A stretch of DNA of 60,000 nt, taken from Lineus longissimus (lineage: Eukaryota > Nemertea > Pilidiophora > Heteronemertea > Lineidae). Made by a program: the position numbers and the translations under genes. Below the pieces are notes generated by a model. It saw only the letters and a program-made list of their open reading frames with translations. It was not told the DNA's origin and did no database searches. The stretch lies in the NCBI RefSeq assembly GCF_910592395.1, contig NC_088319.1, forward strand, positions 126,001 to 186,000, given 5' to 3'. Position 1 is the first letter of the stretch; every line of letters starts with the position of its first letter. This document shows, one piece after another, positions 1 to 13,000 of the stretch.

Positions 1-218
1 CGTTCTGAAACTGGATTAACCAATTCGTATTCCGGAGAGCGCTCTACGGAATTCGGTTTCAATTCGCATCCAGTGTGAACACACCATTAAGGTTCCTTGA
101 TTCCCACAGTCAGCGTGAGACTCTCACCAGGTCTCTTTGTCTGACCCCAGGTGAATACTGCTCTACTGTCTGTTGATGAAACCATGTTTTGAACTCAAGT
201 TGACCTTGTGTTTTGCAG

Positions 219-1070
219 GAGATTGAGGGTTACACTTTAAGCAAGAGCCGCCAGATCTTGACATGGATTGCTATCGTGTTGACGCTGGGCTTCCTCCGTC
301 TGATCTTTCATTGGAAGCCTGAGTGGATGATCATGGCGACACACGTTCAATGCCACTTGGAGGATGCTGACACTGTCATCTTGAAGGTAGGCAGAGAGAG
401 TGAATTTGCTTGATTTCACTGCATGTTGCAGTCAAAACAACTCCTTTAAAAGTTGAACACTCGGACAATTATGAGACTAAAATAACGCACCAATAGGAAG
501 AAGGATGTAACTTTAGAAGTAATTATAAGAATTTTGATGCTTTTGATCAGTTTCTACAAATAATCAGTTGCCAAGTATTGTCGAATGCAAAGAAGAAGCA
601 GCCATGTTGCCATGGCAACACTTTATGTATCGCTACAAACTAAGACTGGTTTGGTGTTTTATATTGCAGGATGTTTACAAACAAGTTTTTGTGGCCAAAA
701 TTAAGATCATGACCAAGGATGGAACACGGTAAGAGTTTCCCAACACATCATGCGACATACTTATAACCAATGGCTTCTGGCCATTCCTTAATCCTCACCA
801 CACAGTGTGGAATGTCCAGATGCGAGGCATGGTCAATATCATGAGTGCAAATATGATCGCCCATGATCCAAGCTGTCTTTGCCGACACATTTTTTGATGA
901 CAATGATGTGGCATTCAATGCACCGAGGCGATGCTTTGTAATGTGTTTCATGACGATTCCTTCTCTCTGATTGCAGTATTGAAGTGATACAGAATTCTCA
1001 CCAGAGTGCCTGGTTTAGTAAGTCGTCTGGGTCGTCCGACTGTCGAACTCATCTGGCACCACGCCATCAG
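219..1070 (+). CDS. Gene A exons 3-5: N-terminal membrane-associated helix and cytosolic N-domain
   Basis: Exon 3 (56 codons, phase 0 at both ends) encodes a P5B N-terminal segment: a basic stretch (KSRQ), a hydrophobic helix ([18 protein letters not shown]) and then WKPEWM. This matches the extra N-terminal membrane-associated helix typical of P5 ATPases. Exon 4 ([10 protein letters not shown]...) and exon 5 (977-1070) continue into a variable Ser/His-rich linker. Exon 5 has two donors: GTAAGT at 1018 would break the frame, while GTAAGC at 1071 keeps phase 0 with exon 6, so 1070 is chosen. The core of exon 3 is identical to gene B exon 3, but both its ends differ. Confidence 0.88.
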
Positions 1071-4000
1071 GTAAGCAGAACATAAAAGCCTCGCCCAAGT
1101 CCCCCCACCTTACCCGAGCAACATCCCACTGCAACCCCCACCCCCACCCCCTCCTCAATGTTCAGTGACTCTGAAGAAGAGTGAAGAGCTACTCCATCTG
1201 ATCTCTGTGTCTGGCAACCCCCACCCCCTCCTCAATGTTCAGTGACTCTGAAGAAGAGTGAAGAGCTACTCCATCTGATCTCTGTGTCTGGCAACCCCCA
1301 CCCCCTCCTCAATGTTCAGTGACTCTGAAGAAGAGTGAAGAGCTACTCCATCTGATCTCTGTGTCTGGCAACCCCCACCCCCTCCTCAATGTTCAGTGAC
1401 TCTGAAGAAGAGTGAAGAGCTCCTCCATCTGATCTCTGTGTCTGGCAACCCCCACCCCCTCCTCAATGTTCAGTGACTCTGAAGAAGAGTGAAGAGCTAC
1501 TCCATCTGATCTCTGTGTCTGGCAACCCCCACCCCCTCCTCAACGTTCAGTGACTCTGAAGAAGAGTGAAGAGCTACTCCATCTGATCTCTGTGTCTGGC
1601 AACCCCCACCCCCTCCTCAATGTTCAGTGACTCTGAAGAAGAGTGAAGAGCTACTCCATCTGATCTCTGTGTCTGGCAACCCCCACCCCCTCCTCAATGT
1701 TCAGTGACTCTGAAGAAGAGTGAAGAGCTACTCCATCTGATCTCTGTGTCTGGCAACCCCCACCCCCTCCTCAATGTTCAGTGACTCTGAAGAAGAGTGA
1801 AGAGCTACTCCATCTGATCTCTGTGTCTGGCAACCCCCACCCCCACCTCAATGTTCAGTGACTCTGAAGAAGAGTGAAGAGCTACTCCATCTGATCTCTG
1901 TGTCTGGCAACCCCCACCCCCTCCTCAATGTTCAGTGACTCTGAAGAAGAGTGAAGAGCTACTCCATCTGATCTCTGTGTCTGGCAACCCCCACCCCCTC
2001 CTCAATGTTCAGTGACTCTGAAGAAGAGTGAAGAGCTACTCCATCTGATCTCTGTGTCTGGCAAAGCTCTGGAGTGTGATTAATCTTGTGGTTTGGCTAA
2101 TGATAGTCGTGTCGATATTTATCAAACTATCATGAAATTTTTTGTAAATTTAGGCAACGCATAATGTGTCCAACATCACTAGAGGTCTTCATCACAAACT
2201 GGTGGTAAGATAGCTGGTTTCTTTCTCTGTGTCGTAAACATGGTTCCCTTGGTTTGTAGATTCCTGTGTATGATTAGTACTTCTCAAGGCAAAGCCAGGT
2301 GGATTTAGACATTCTCTGGCTCTGATGAGATGTACTAATCAGCAGTCTATTTCAGTCGCCTTAGCGCGTTATCGTTTGTGTACAAGCCTGTTTGTTTTTA
2401 AAGCAAATTATTTCAACACCTGTTAATATCTCTATGTGTATGTTCAGCTATGACTGATTGTGTAACCAAAATAAGAAAGTTTCACACATACATTGAAACT
2501 TTTAATGACCATTCCTTTATGCAGATGAGTCACCCACTTGAATAAGGTGGTGGTGACCACTTATCCACACTCTAATCACTACAATGGCATTAATGGGGTC
2601 ACTCTAGTAAGGTGCTTGGTTGATTTACTTCAGGCATTACATGTTTAATAATGTCAGGTGATGTGACTCAGGTCATGCTATCTTCCATGTCCTCCTGCCC
2701 AATTTTTGCCCCCCCCCCCCCCAATAACATGTAGTTTGCATGTTATCATTGGTATTGTATGTAAATTAATTAGTTGTTACTTCACAGGGCTATTGATAAT
2801 CATTCATCTGAAGTCATTGTGTGGAAAAGAAGCTCAGATGTTTATATGCAGCTGTCAATGTAAAACCCTGTTCCCCTTCGGGGTCACCACTACTTTAGTG
2901 GCAATTTCTGAGCGACTAGTTGTTTTCTGGCTGTTGACTGCCTGTCGATGACTTCTGTCAAAAAGGAATGAGTTAGTGTGGAATCCTTGCCCCGCATGGT
3001 GATGCAGTGTCAAACGCCTGACCTGGGCTCACCTTGACCAGCAAACAAGACGCATGCTGCAGAGACACTGAACCTTAACGACACCAGGCTATAACCAAAG
3101 AAATGAATGTACTCAGATTTCACAAAAGGTAGACAACAGTGAAATGAACAACCAGTCTGTCTCAACCTGCCAACAGAGCAACATGCGCCTGGTTTTGCTG
3201 TGACGGGTCACAAACAATATGTCATCAAGCTGGTGATTTACCATGCTCCTAGTGACTGAGGCCACCTGTGGTTAGTCAGGCGCTAGGTGCACTTGGAGAC
3301 AACTGGCATCAGTCTTACATGTCTTAACAGGTCCCCCTCCTGCTTCAAACATACTCTCACCTCCATTGTCTCTGACATCCATTTTCAGCCACAATCGAAC
3401 GAACCAGAGGAGATGGTGTCGCCCCTGCTCAATAACGTTGCTCACGTATGTTGCCATTCTTTGGTGTCGATTTCTTTTCCTGTTGTCGTCTTGACATGCA
3501 CGTTTCTTTCTTAGTTCGCATATGCACTTTGGCCAGTTACCACAGATGAGAGTCCTATGGATTTTTCCAGATTTCCAAGGCCAAATATTTTGTAATCCAA
3601 AAAAATGTTGAAAAATAGTTTTTCTTCAAAACTTGTTTTGTTGAAAATAACTTCCTGAAATGTTTTGCACTTTAAAAACCAGAATAGTGATTTGATACCT
3701 CTCATCTGTGGGATATCTCAAGACAACCCGCTCTTTCTTATGGCGATCAGTGCCACCATATTAGATGGCAAATACGTGACCATGGGTGGCTAAATGATGA
3801 CGTGTCAGCAGAACATCTCCCCCACCCACTCAGAATGTGTGCTGCATCATTGTGCTCATCCTTATAGAGTGCAGTGCTCCCCCACCCACTCAGAATGTGT
3901 GCTGCATCATTGTGCTCGTCCTTATAGAGTGCAGTGCTCCCCCACCCACTTAGAATGTGTGCTGCATCATTGTGCTCGTCCTTATAGAGTGCAGTGCTCC

Positions 4001-7000
4001 CCCACCCACTTAGAATGTGTGCTGCATCATTGTGCTCGTCCTTATAGAGTGCAGTGCTCCCCCACCCAATTAGAATGTGTGCTGCATCATTGTGCTCGTC
4101 CTTATAGAGTGCAGTGCTCCCCCACCCACTTAGAATGTGTGCTGCATCATTGTGCTCGTCCTTATAGAGTGCAGTGCTCCCCCACCCAATTAGAATGTGT
4201 GCTGCATCATTGTGCTCGTCCTTATAGAGTGCAGTGCTCCCCCACCCACTTAGAATGTGTGCTGCATCATTGTGCTCGTCCTTATAGAGTGCAGTGCTGC
4301 CAAGCTTATGTGTCATCATCTTGTTGTGAATAGCCACGTGTTTGCTGTCCTATGGGGGTTACCTCTTGTCATCTATACTGCCTTGCCTTCTAGGGGGTAC
4401 ACTCATATTACAGTCATATTTGTGCATGCTGTCCTATTCAAAGTGTCATTTCCTCTGGACATTATACTGTAACATACCGGTACTCCAAAACAAACAGTGT
4501 GCCGAAGGCGAAAACCAGGATGTACTCTGAATGCTGTACCATCTTCTGTCATTGCATGTTTCTGAAATAGTGAAATACTACATGCATTAACTACAGGCTT
4601 CAGTACACAACCATTGGCAGCGTGCGGCGTACTACTGGGGCAGGAGACTGTACTTCAGGCTTCAGTACACAACCATTGGCAGCGTGCGACGTACTACTGG
4701 GGCAGGAGACTGTACTACAGGCTTCAGTACACAACCATTGGCAGAGTGGGACGTACTACTGGGGCAGGAGACTGTACTTCAGGCTTCAGTACACAACCAT
4801 TGGCAGCGTGCGGCGTACTACTGGGGCAGGAGACTGTACTACAGGCTTCAGTACACAACCATTGGCAGAGTGCGACGTACTACTGGGGCAGGGAGTGTAC
4901 TACAGGCTTCAGTACACAACCATTGGCAGAGTGCGACGTACTACTGGGGCAGGGAGTGTACTACAGGCTTCAGTACACAACCATTGGCAGAGTGCGACGT
5001 ACTACTGGGGCAGGAGACTGTACTACAGGCTTCAGTACACAACCATTGGCAGAGTGCGACGTACTACTGGGGCAGGGAGTGTACTACAGGCTTCAGTACA
5101 CAACCATTGGCAGAGTGCGACGTACTACTGGGGCAGGGAGTGTACTACAGGCTTCAGTACACAACCATTGGCAGAGTGCGACGTACTACTGGGGCAGGAG
5201 ACTGTACTACAGGCTTCAGTACACAACCATTGGCAGAGTGCGACGTACTACTGGGGCAGGAGACTGTACTACAGGCTTCAGTACACAACCATTGGCAGCG
5301 TGCGACGTACTACTGGGGCAGGAGACTGTACTACAGGCTTCAGTACACAACCATTGGCAGCGTGCGACGTACTACTGGGGCAGGAGACTGTACTTCAGGC
5401 TTCAGTACACAACCATTGGCAGAGTGCGACGTACTACTGGGGCAGGAGACTGTACTTCAGGCTTCAGTACACAACCATTGGCAGAGTGCGACGTACTACT
5501 GGGGCAGGAGACTGTACTACAGGCTTCAGTACACAACCATTGGCAGAGTGCGACGTACTACTGGGGCAGGAGACTGTACTTCAGGCTTCAGTACACAACC
5601 ATTGGCAGAGTGCGACGTACTACTGGGGCAGGAGACTGTACTTCAGGCTTCAGTACACAACCATTGGCAGAGTGCGACGTACTACTGGGGCAGGAGACTG
5701 TACTACAGGCTTCAGTACACAACCATTGGCAGAGTGCGACGTACTACTGGGGCAGGAGACTGTACTACAGGCTTCAGTACACAACCATTGGCAGCGTGCG
5801 ACGTACTACTGGGGCAGGGAGTGTACTACAGGCTTCAGTACACAACCATTGGCAGAGTGCGACGTACTACTGGGGCAGGAGACTGTACTACAGGCTTCAG
5901 TACACAACCATTGGCAGAGTGCGACGTACTACTGGGGCAGGAGACTGTACTACAGGCTTCAGTACACAACCATTGGCAGAGTGCGACGTACTACTGGGGC
6001 AGGAGACTGTGGACCGATACCAGACTGACATGTTGGCTTGAGAGTTCATGTTAGCTTCTCTGTTTTGCATGTTACTTTGCCTTCTCAGACAGACTCTAAA
6101 AATATAATGTGCTTGCTTCTGTTTTACTAACATCTGAATTGACATTTTAGCATTGAAAAGCTTATTGGTACTGCTCTCATCAACACTGTTGTCATAGTGA
6201 ACATTTATAAACGACCCAGAAACTCACTGGAGGTGGCTATCTGGTGCAGCTTTGTCTCTCTTCTGGTGGCGGTGTTGTTGTTGTTGTCTATAGACGTGGC
6301 GAGGTAGGATTTATAGCCGTCGACAGTTGATGCACTACTGTTCTAAGGTATCAGACGACACCCGAGTGATGGCCTTTGTCAAGGAAACCTCCCGTGACCA
6401 CCAGCCAAAGACCATTCTAAGGTATCAGACGACACCCGAGTGATGGCCTTTGTCAAGGAAACCTCCCGTGACCACCAGCCAAAGACCATTTGCGGCAGTG
6501 GATACCAGCCCACTCAAACATCAAATCTCGCGAAAGTAGAGTAGGAAGGAACAACGCAATCTAAGCCTGCTGTCATCTGAAGAAGTCAAAACCAGATTTG
6601 GATCCTTTGGGCTTTGAAGTTTCACTTCAGGTGAAATACAACATTTCGTTCAACTGCTGCCTTTTCTGCAAGGAATCTCCAAAAATAGACTGATGTTATA
6701 TCTCTAAACGTGTCATCTTGTCCTTCATCTTTCCAGGATGATGCGTTGATCCGATTCTTCTCGATCAAACACCTCAAGTACATCTGGAATGGCAGCACTC
6801 TCTCCTTTAAGAAGCTCAAGTAAGTGATGATGTCATCATCTGCCGCCCCCTGGGTCGGAGCCACAAGTGAGGATGACATCTCGTGTCATTTCATGATGGA
6901 TAAAGCAGTGCTATTGGCACATGGACACCAGCTCAGTGTTGTTTAAACACACTAGCAACCTGCTGGGCTTCAGGAAGTAATCAGTATGATGTCTTGTTTC

Positions 7001-10000
7001 CAGGGGCCTTGAGGAAGGGCAGACCTGCGGCTATCTCCATATGACAGCAACGTCGGGGCTTACAGATCTTGAATACACGAGAAAGTGAGTAGCAAGGTTG
7101 CTTCTGTTTGTATAGAGCCGCATCATGGACATAGAGGTCACATGTCAGATGTCACTTAAGAAAGAACAAGTGATTTCCAAAGAGCTGGCTACATATGATT
7201 CACATCATCATTTGTCAGCTGTAGGTCGTGTCATGACATGTTTTCAAGCCTTAAGTCAGTTGCAAACATTCTCGTCCAGACAAGTGGACAATGTTTTGGT
7301 GTCGACCAGGCAGATTTGTGACATGAGAAGCTTAAAACAACGGAAGGACTGTCATCATCACGATGTTGATGTAGCATCATTTGACCACAATGTATAACAT
7401 CCTGTGTGTTCAACCTTGCAGGACAACGTCGGACTTCAACAAGTTTGAGTCCTCTTCCGATTATAGTTTTGATTAAATGGTTTTCAGGTTTGCCTTATAC
7501 GGTACCAACTCGATGCCCGTACGGGTCCAGCCGATCGTCAAGCTCCTCTTCCAAGAAGTCCTCAACCCATTCTACATCTTCCAAATCTTCAGCTGTACCT
7601 TGTGGTACTTTGATGAATATGAGATTTATGCGTCGTGCATTGTGTTCATATCACTTGTGTCGTTATCTACCGGTGTCTATCAGACCAGGAAGGTGAGTTG
7701 ACCTCTCTGTTTGAGGACACTACTGCCAGGGATCACCATCCCTATTAGGGACACTGGTTTATTGTTAATGATGTTTGTAAGATGGTGATACAACTGATAT
7801 GGGCCTCCCAAGACACCCTAACTATTGGAAGAGATGGTGATAGAACGGATGTGAGGTCTAAAGGAAGCAAGCAGCTGTTACAACTTGTTGTATTTATTGC
7901 AGATGCAGCGAGAATTGCGGGATACGATCGCATCGTCAAGTATTGTCTCTGCTGCTCGGGGTTCAGGTGAGTACTACACTCTTCACGTCATAGATATCTG
8001 ATACAGGAGTGTGGAGCAGATGACCATTTAGAATGTAGGTGTACTGTCCCTTCATGGTTGGCTGGAGACCTTGGCCCTCCTAAGTCCTCTGAGGAGGGCA
8101 CATCACTGAACCTTTGTATGTAATAGTTTGTCTCTTCTCCTCAGGTTTCATCCAAGTCCCATCTGATATTTTGGTGCCGGGTGATGTGATTGAGATACCA
8201 CGTGATGGCTGCATCATGCAGTGTGATGCTGTCCTACTCAGTGGCAACTGTATTGTCAATGAGAGCATGCTGACAGGTAAACTGTACGCTCTTTCTCAAG
8301 ACATACTCCATCATATTTTGTTTCCAAAAGGAGATATTCACCACTTTTTCTAGCTGAATGACGTGGCAGCCATCTTTTGGAACGTTTTGTTGATCGACCG
8401 CGTTTCAGTCCCATCTGATTCTTGAGGGGGATCTACCCTGCGCGGCCATTTTGGAACTCTAAAATGTCTAAGAACTTATGTGATGCTTGCATTACTTGGT
8501 CAGTGACAAGAACATACTATAAATATTGATTTGATAACTTTACCCTTGTATGACATGGTCCGTTCCACTCACTCATCCAGGTGAGAGTGTGCCCGTGACC
8601 AAGACAGCTCTACCAAACTCCGGCCACTCAGGGGACCAGGTGTCGCCACCGTTCAACATGAAGGAACATTCCAAACACGTCCTCTTCTGCGGTACGAAGG
8701 TTATCCAGACACGTTACTATGGAAACCAGATGGTGAAGGCTGTCGTGCTTCGAACTGGTAAGTTGTCCTCTTACAAGTAAGTTAGTAAGTTGTCCTCTTG
8801 CAATGCTGAGGCCTTGTTAGACTACGGCATTCACTGTGAGCCAGAATGTCAACCAGAAACAGTCTTGTTGTGGAGCTGCTTTTGTTTATCATAGGTTCTA
8901 TTCTTTGACCTTGACTTTGTTGATGTTTACACATTCTATTGTAACTCCAGGTTTCATGACAGCGAAAGGTGAACTGGTGCGCGCCATTTTATTCCCGAAG
9001 CCTCTTGACTTTCGTTTCTACCAGGACACCATGAAGTTTGTCGCATTCCTGTCGATGCTTGCCGGCATTGGGTTCATCTTCACAGTTGTTTTGATGGTAA
9101 GGCTGGTGTAGAGACTTCCTTGCTTGAAGAGGGTGCTCGCGTACAGGTTCAATTCAAAACGAAGGAGAGAGATTCAAATGCCTTCCTATTGGACATTTGA
9201 CAACACATCTTCTCTATGATAGGGCAAGATTCCAGCGTCCTGATGTCATGTACATGTAGGCAAGTGTTAGTTCAACTTGAGCAATATCCTGATGTAGAGT
9301 CTCCTGCTAACATTCTATGCATCCCTTTCAGTCTGTGCGTGGATCCAGTGCTGGTCATATCATACGCCGTGCACTCGATGTCGTGACGATCGCTGTCAAC
9401 CCCGCCCTACCAGCCGCCATGACGATTGGCGTGGTGTTTGCCGTGAATCGTCTCAAACGTTCCAAGGTGTACTGCATCAGTCCGAGTCATATCAACATCT
9501 GCGGCACCGTGAATGTCGTCTGCTTTGATAAGGTAAGAGACGCTTCCAGACCTCATCCAACGTCAGGGTACAGATCTGACACCCAAATCTCTCCTCCTGA
9601 TGACGTCACTGCATGTCCTCTAACGACTGAGACTGGCCGACATTTCAAAAAGATCTACTGTTTTGACACGATTGCTCCATGTCATCGAATATAGACTCCA
9701 TTGGGTATTTATGATACCTTCTTCTTACGCTACATCCTTGACGTTTGTGTTACCTTACAGACTGGTACCCTGACTGAAGACGGCTTAGATATGTGGGGTG
9801 TAGCACCAGTGGAGAATGAAAGGTGAGGCTGATTGTTCTCCTTTTCAGTTTCGTACAAATACCACACACTGGGAAAATGTCATTGATGTTTTGTCAGAAG
9901 TTTGTGTTTATTTCTGTGAGCACTCATGTCGTAAGATGACTCTTCTGTTCAGTCACGACTACAGGGAAGAGATGGTTGACTGGTGTCAAAACATAGCAAA

Positions 10001-13000
10001 GCTTGTTGCTGGGCGATGCCAACGGTGTCTGTGTGGGTAAGGGAAGACACACAATCTGATTCTGTTCAGTCACGACTACAGGGAAGAGATGGTTGACTGG
10101 TGTCAAAACATAGCAAAGCTTGTTGCTGGGCGATGCCAACGGTGTCTGTGTGGGTAAGGGAAGACACACAATCTGATTCTGTTCAGTCACGACTACAGGG
10201 AAGAGATGGTTGACTGGTGTCGAAACATAGCAAAGCTTGTTGCTGGCCGATGCCAACGGTGTCTGTGTGGGTAAGATCTGAAGAAAAGTTACAAATTCAA
10301 TGTGGACCAATTTTAATGTTACCTCTGTACTTATGATTGAAATGGGTACATATAAAGTCGATGGAGATATTTCTTGCTTATCTGGTTGTGGAAGCTCACC
10401 AAGTTTTCGTTCTTTCAGGTTTTTGCAGGTCGAGCAGGACATGACAAAGCTGCCACGTGAACACTTGCTCTACACCATGGCCTGCTGCCACTCACTCACC
10501 ATCATTGACGGTGAGATATGTGGTGATCCCCTCGATTTGAAAATGGTGGAAGCGACCAACTGGGAGGTGGAGGAACCGGGTGAAGACACGGCCAAGTTTG
10601 ATGTCATCATGCCGACCGTTGTCAGACCAAAACAACCTGATGTCATCAGGAATACTGACTCAATGGAAAGTGAGGTACTGCACCCAAGCTTCTTATTTAG
10701 CTTTGGTTGAGTTGTCCTTGATTTTTTCACGAGGAAAACACTGTCTGATCTTTAAAGTCTTAGATGCCCCGCAACTTGATTTGGGTTCCAGGGACTTGCA
10801 ACAATTATCACATCAGACCAGAATTGCTCGTTTGCATGGGTCATCACTGGCATCGGTCATCGCTAGATCTGCAGTCTAGAGCATGTGGCAGCAGGCCAGA
10901 CTAAATTGACGTCTTGACTCTGTGGCACAAATTTGACCACGATCCAGGTAACCCATGATTTTATCTTTGTGTTAATTGTGACGCTGTGTTATCTTGATAG
11001 AGTATCCAAGTTTCCCACCTCAATATCATCCAACTCATTTTCCAAAACGTCCGACTTTCAGGTTCCTCCATTTGAGATCGGCATCGTACGACAGTTTACC
11101 TTCTCATCTAGTCTCCAGAGAATGTCCGTCATCACTCGCATACTCGGTGACAATCATTATAATCTTTACACCAAGGGGGCACCAGAGACTATCACATCGC
11201 TGTCTAAACCAGAAACAGGTAAGTTACTCAATCAACTATCCTCACTGCTTGTTGGCAAATGGTTTCCAACTGTATCATGAATCATGGGCGCTTCTTCTGA
11301 AACTTTGAATGAAATGTGCTGTGTAGCTATTCATCGGCAACAAGGGCAGCGATAAAGACCAGATTCTTAAGTTATCAGTCCCGTTTCTAATATTCATCAA
11401 TTGTATTTTCCAGTTCCCAAGGATTTCCTTGAACAACTGATGCACTACACTCAGCAGGGTTACCGCGTGATTGCCCTCGCATGGAAACCACTCAAACTAA
11501 GTTACCTCAAGGTGCAACGTGTTGAGCGCAAGGAGGTTGAGAAAGACTTGAACTTCCTGGGATTGTTGATCATGGAGAATCGACTCAAGCCAGAGACGAC
11601 ACCCATTATCAGAATGCTGAAGGAGGCTAATATACGCACTGTGATGGTGACAGGTACGATATTTGAGTTCCGCTGATGTATCTGTGTTTTTGAAGTCTAC
11701 ACCTGCCTTTCTCAAAAGTGAATGTCCAAACTGCCCAACATGTAGGAGAAGATGTTGAGATGCCATATGCATAATACCAGACAAGTAGAGTGGCTCTGTA
11801 TTGAGGATATGCTCAGCGCTGCTGCCCTTTAGTAGAGTGGCTCTGTATTGAGGATATGCTCAGCACTGCTGCCCTTTAGTAGAGTGGCTCTGTATTGAGG
11901 ATATGCTCAGCACTGCTGCCCTTTAGTAGAGTGGCTCTGTATTGAGGATATGCTCAGCACTGCTGCCCTTTACTAGGGTGTCCCTGCTGACAGAGGTGTC
12001 CGCGAGGTTCCTCTATACACTGTGTTTCTATGAAAGCTTCAACTAAGTACATGTACATGTATATCACATTAGTTTCAAACATCCTTTGATGAACAGATGA
12101 CCTCGTCTCTAAGAACCTTCTTCTCCACATTCCAGGTGATAATATTCTAACTGCTGTCAGTGTGGCGGTCGACTGTGACATGGTCGGTGATCGAGAGCGT
12201 GTCATCCTTGTCAATGTGCTGCCCCCTAGTGATGAGAGTGGAGCAAGTATTGAGTACATGTATGCCGAGGATAATAAGCGGGTCAACCTCAATGATTTGA
12301 ATACACCGACTAGCACCAAGGTGAGTAGTGTTACAGTGTGATTCAACCGACACTTGTCACACTGGAGAATCGGCACCTCGTTCATCGAGGGTATCCCTCG
12401 CTTCGAGGTTTGATTTCCTGCCCTGTGTATATGCCATTCACTTGGACACCACGTACAACTATTGTGAACCAAATAGAATGACTTCTCATATGCATTCATA
12501 GTGTTTACCTGCATGTGTGACTGCCCTGTGTATATGCCATTGGACACCACGTACATGTATACACTTTCTCAAATCGGGACCATAGCTGTCCGACCTCTGA
12601 TCTTTTCATTGAACTTCTCCTTCAGGATTCCTTCATCATGAATGTGGCCAAACCTAAATACCACTTTGCCATCACGGGCAAGTCTTGGGCAAACATCAAG
12701 CAACACTTCCCTGATCTCATCCCTAAAGTAGGTACCCTGGTTGCTGGACCTTCTTCTGTCAGCGAGAACCAGAAATGAGCTTATATTATCCATGTGTTGG
12801 GCAAAGGGGTCCAGTTGTTGTTGGGCGAGATAGCCTACTCACGACCAACTACAGTCCAGATTCGATTACCAATGTGGCCACCAGGAGGCAAAGTTAATAA
12901 ATCATCAATGAAGTCAAAAGCACCCATCATATCTGAGTCCATTTTTGCCTACCATAACCATTATACCATATGCAGAACTATTACTTTTAGAAAACCGATG

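Noticed and set aside
1017-1023. Consensus donor GTAAGT at 1018 as end of exon 5
   Set aside because: It leaves phase 1, which does not join any downstream exon; the donor at 1071 gives the phase 0 needed by exon 6.
4614-6054. Three overlapping open frames of 456-475 codons
   Set aside because: All are readings of the stop-free 62-bp intronic repeat; they lie inside a gene A intron and match no family.
6151-6303. Splice-site-bounded open segment encoding a hydrophobic peptide ([14 protein letters not shown]...)
   Set aside because: Its phase (2/2) does not fit between gene A exons 5 and 6, it is missing from gene B, and an open stretch of about 50 codons is not rare by chance.
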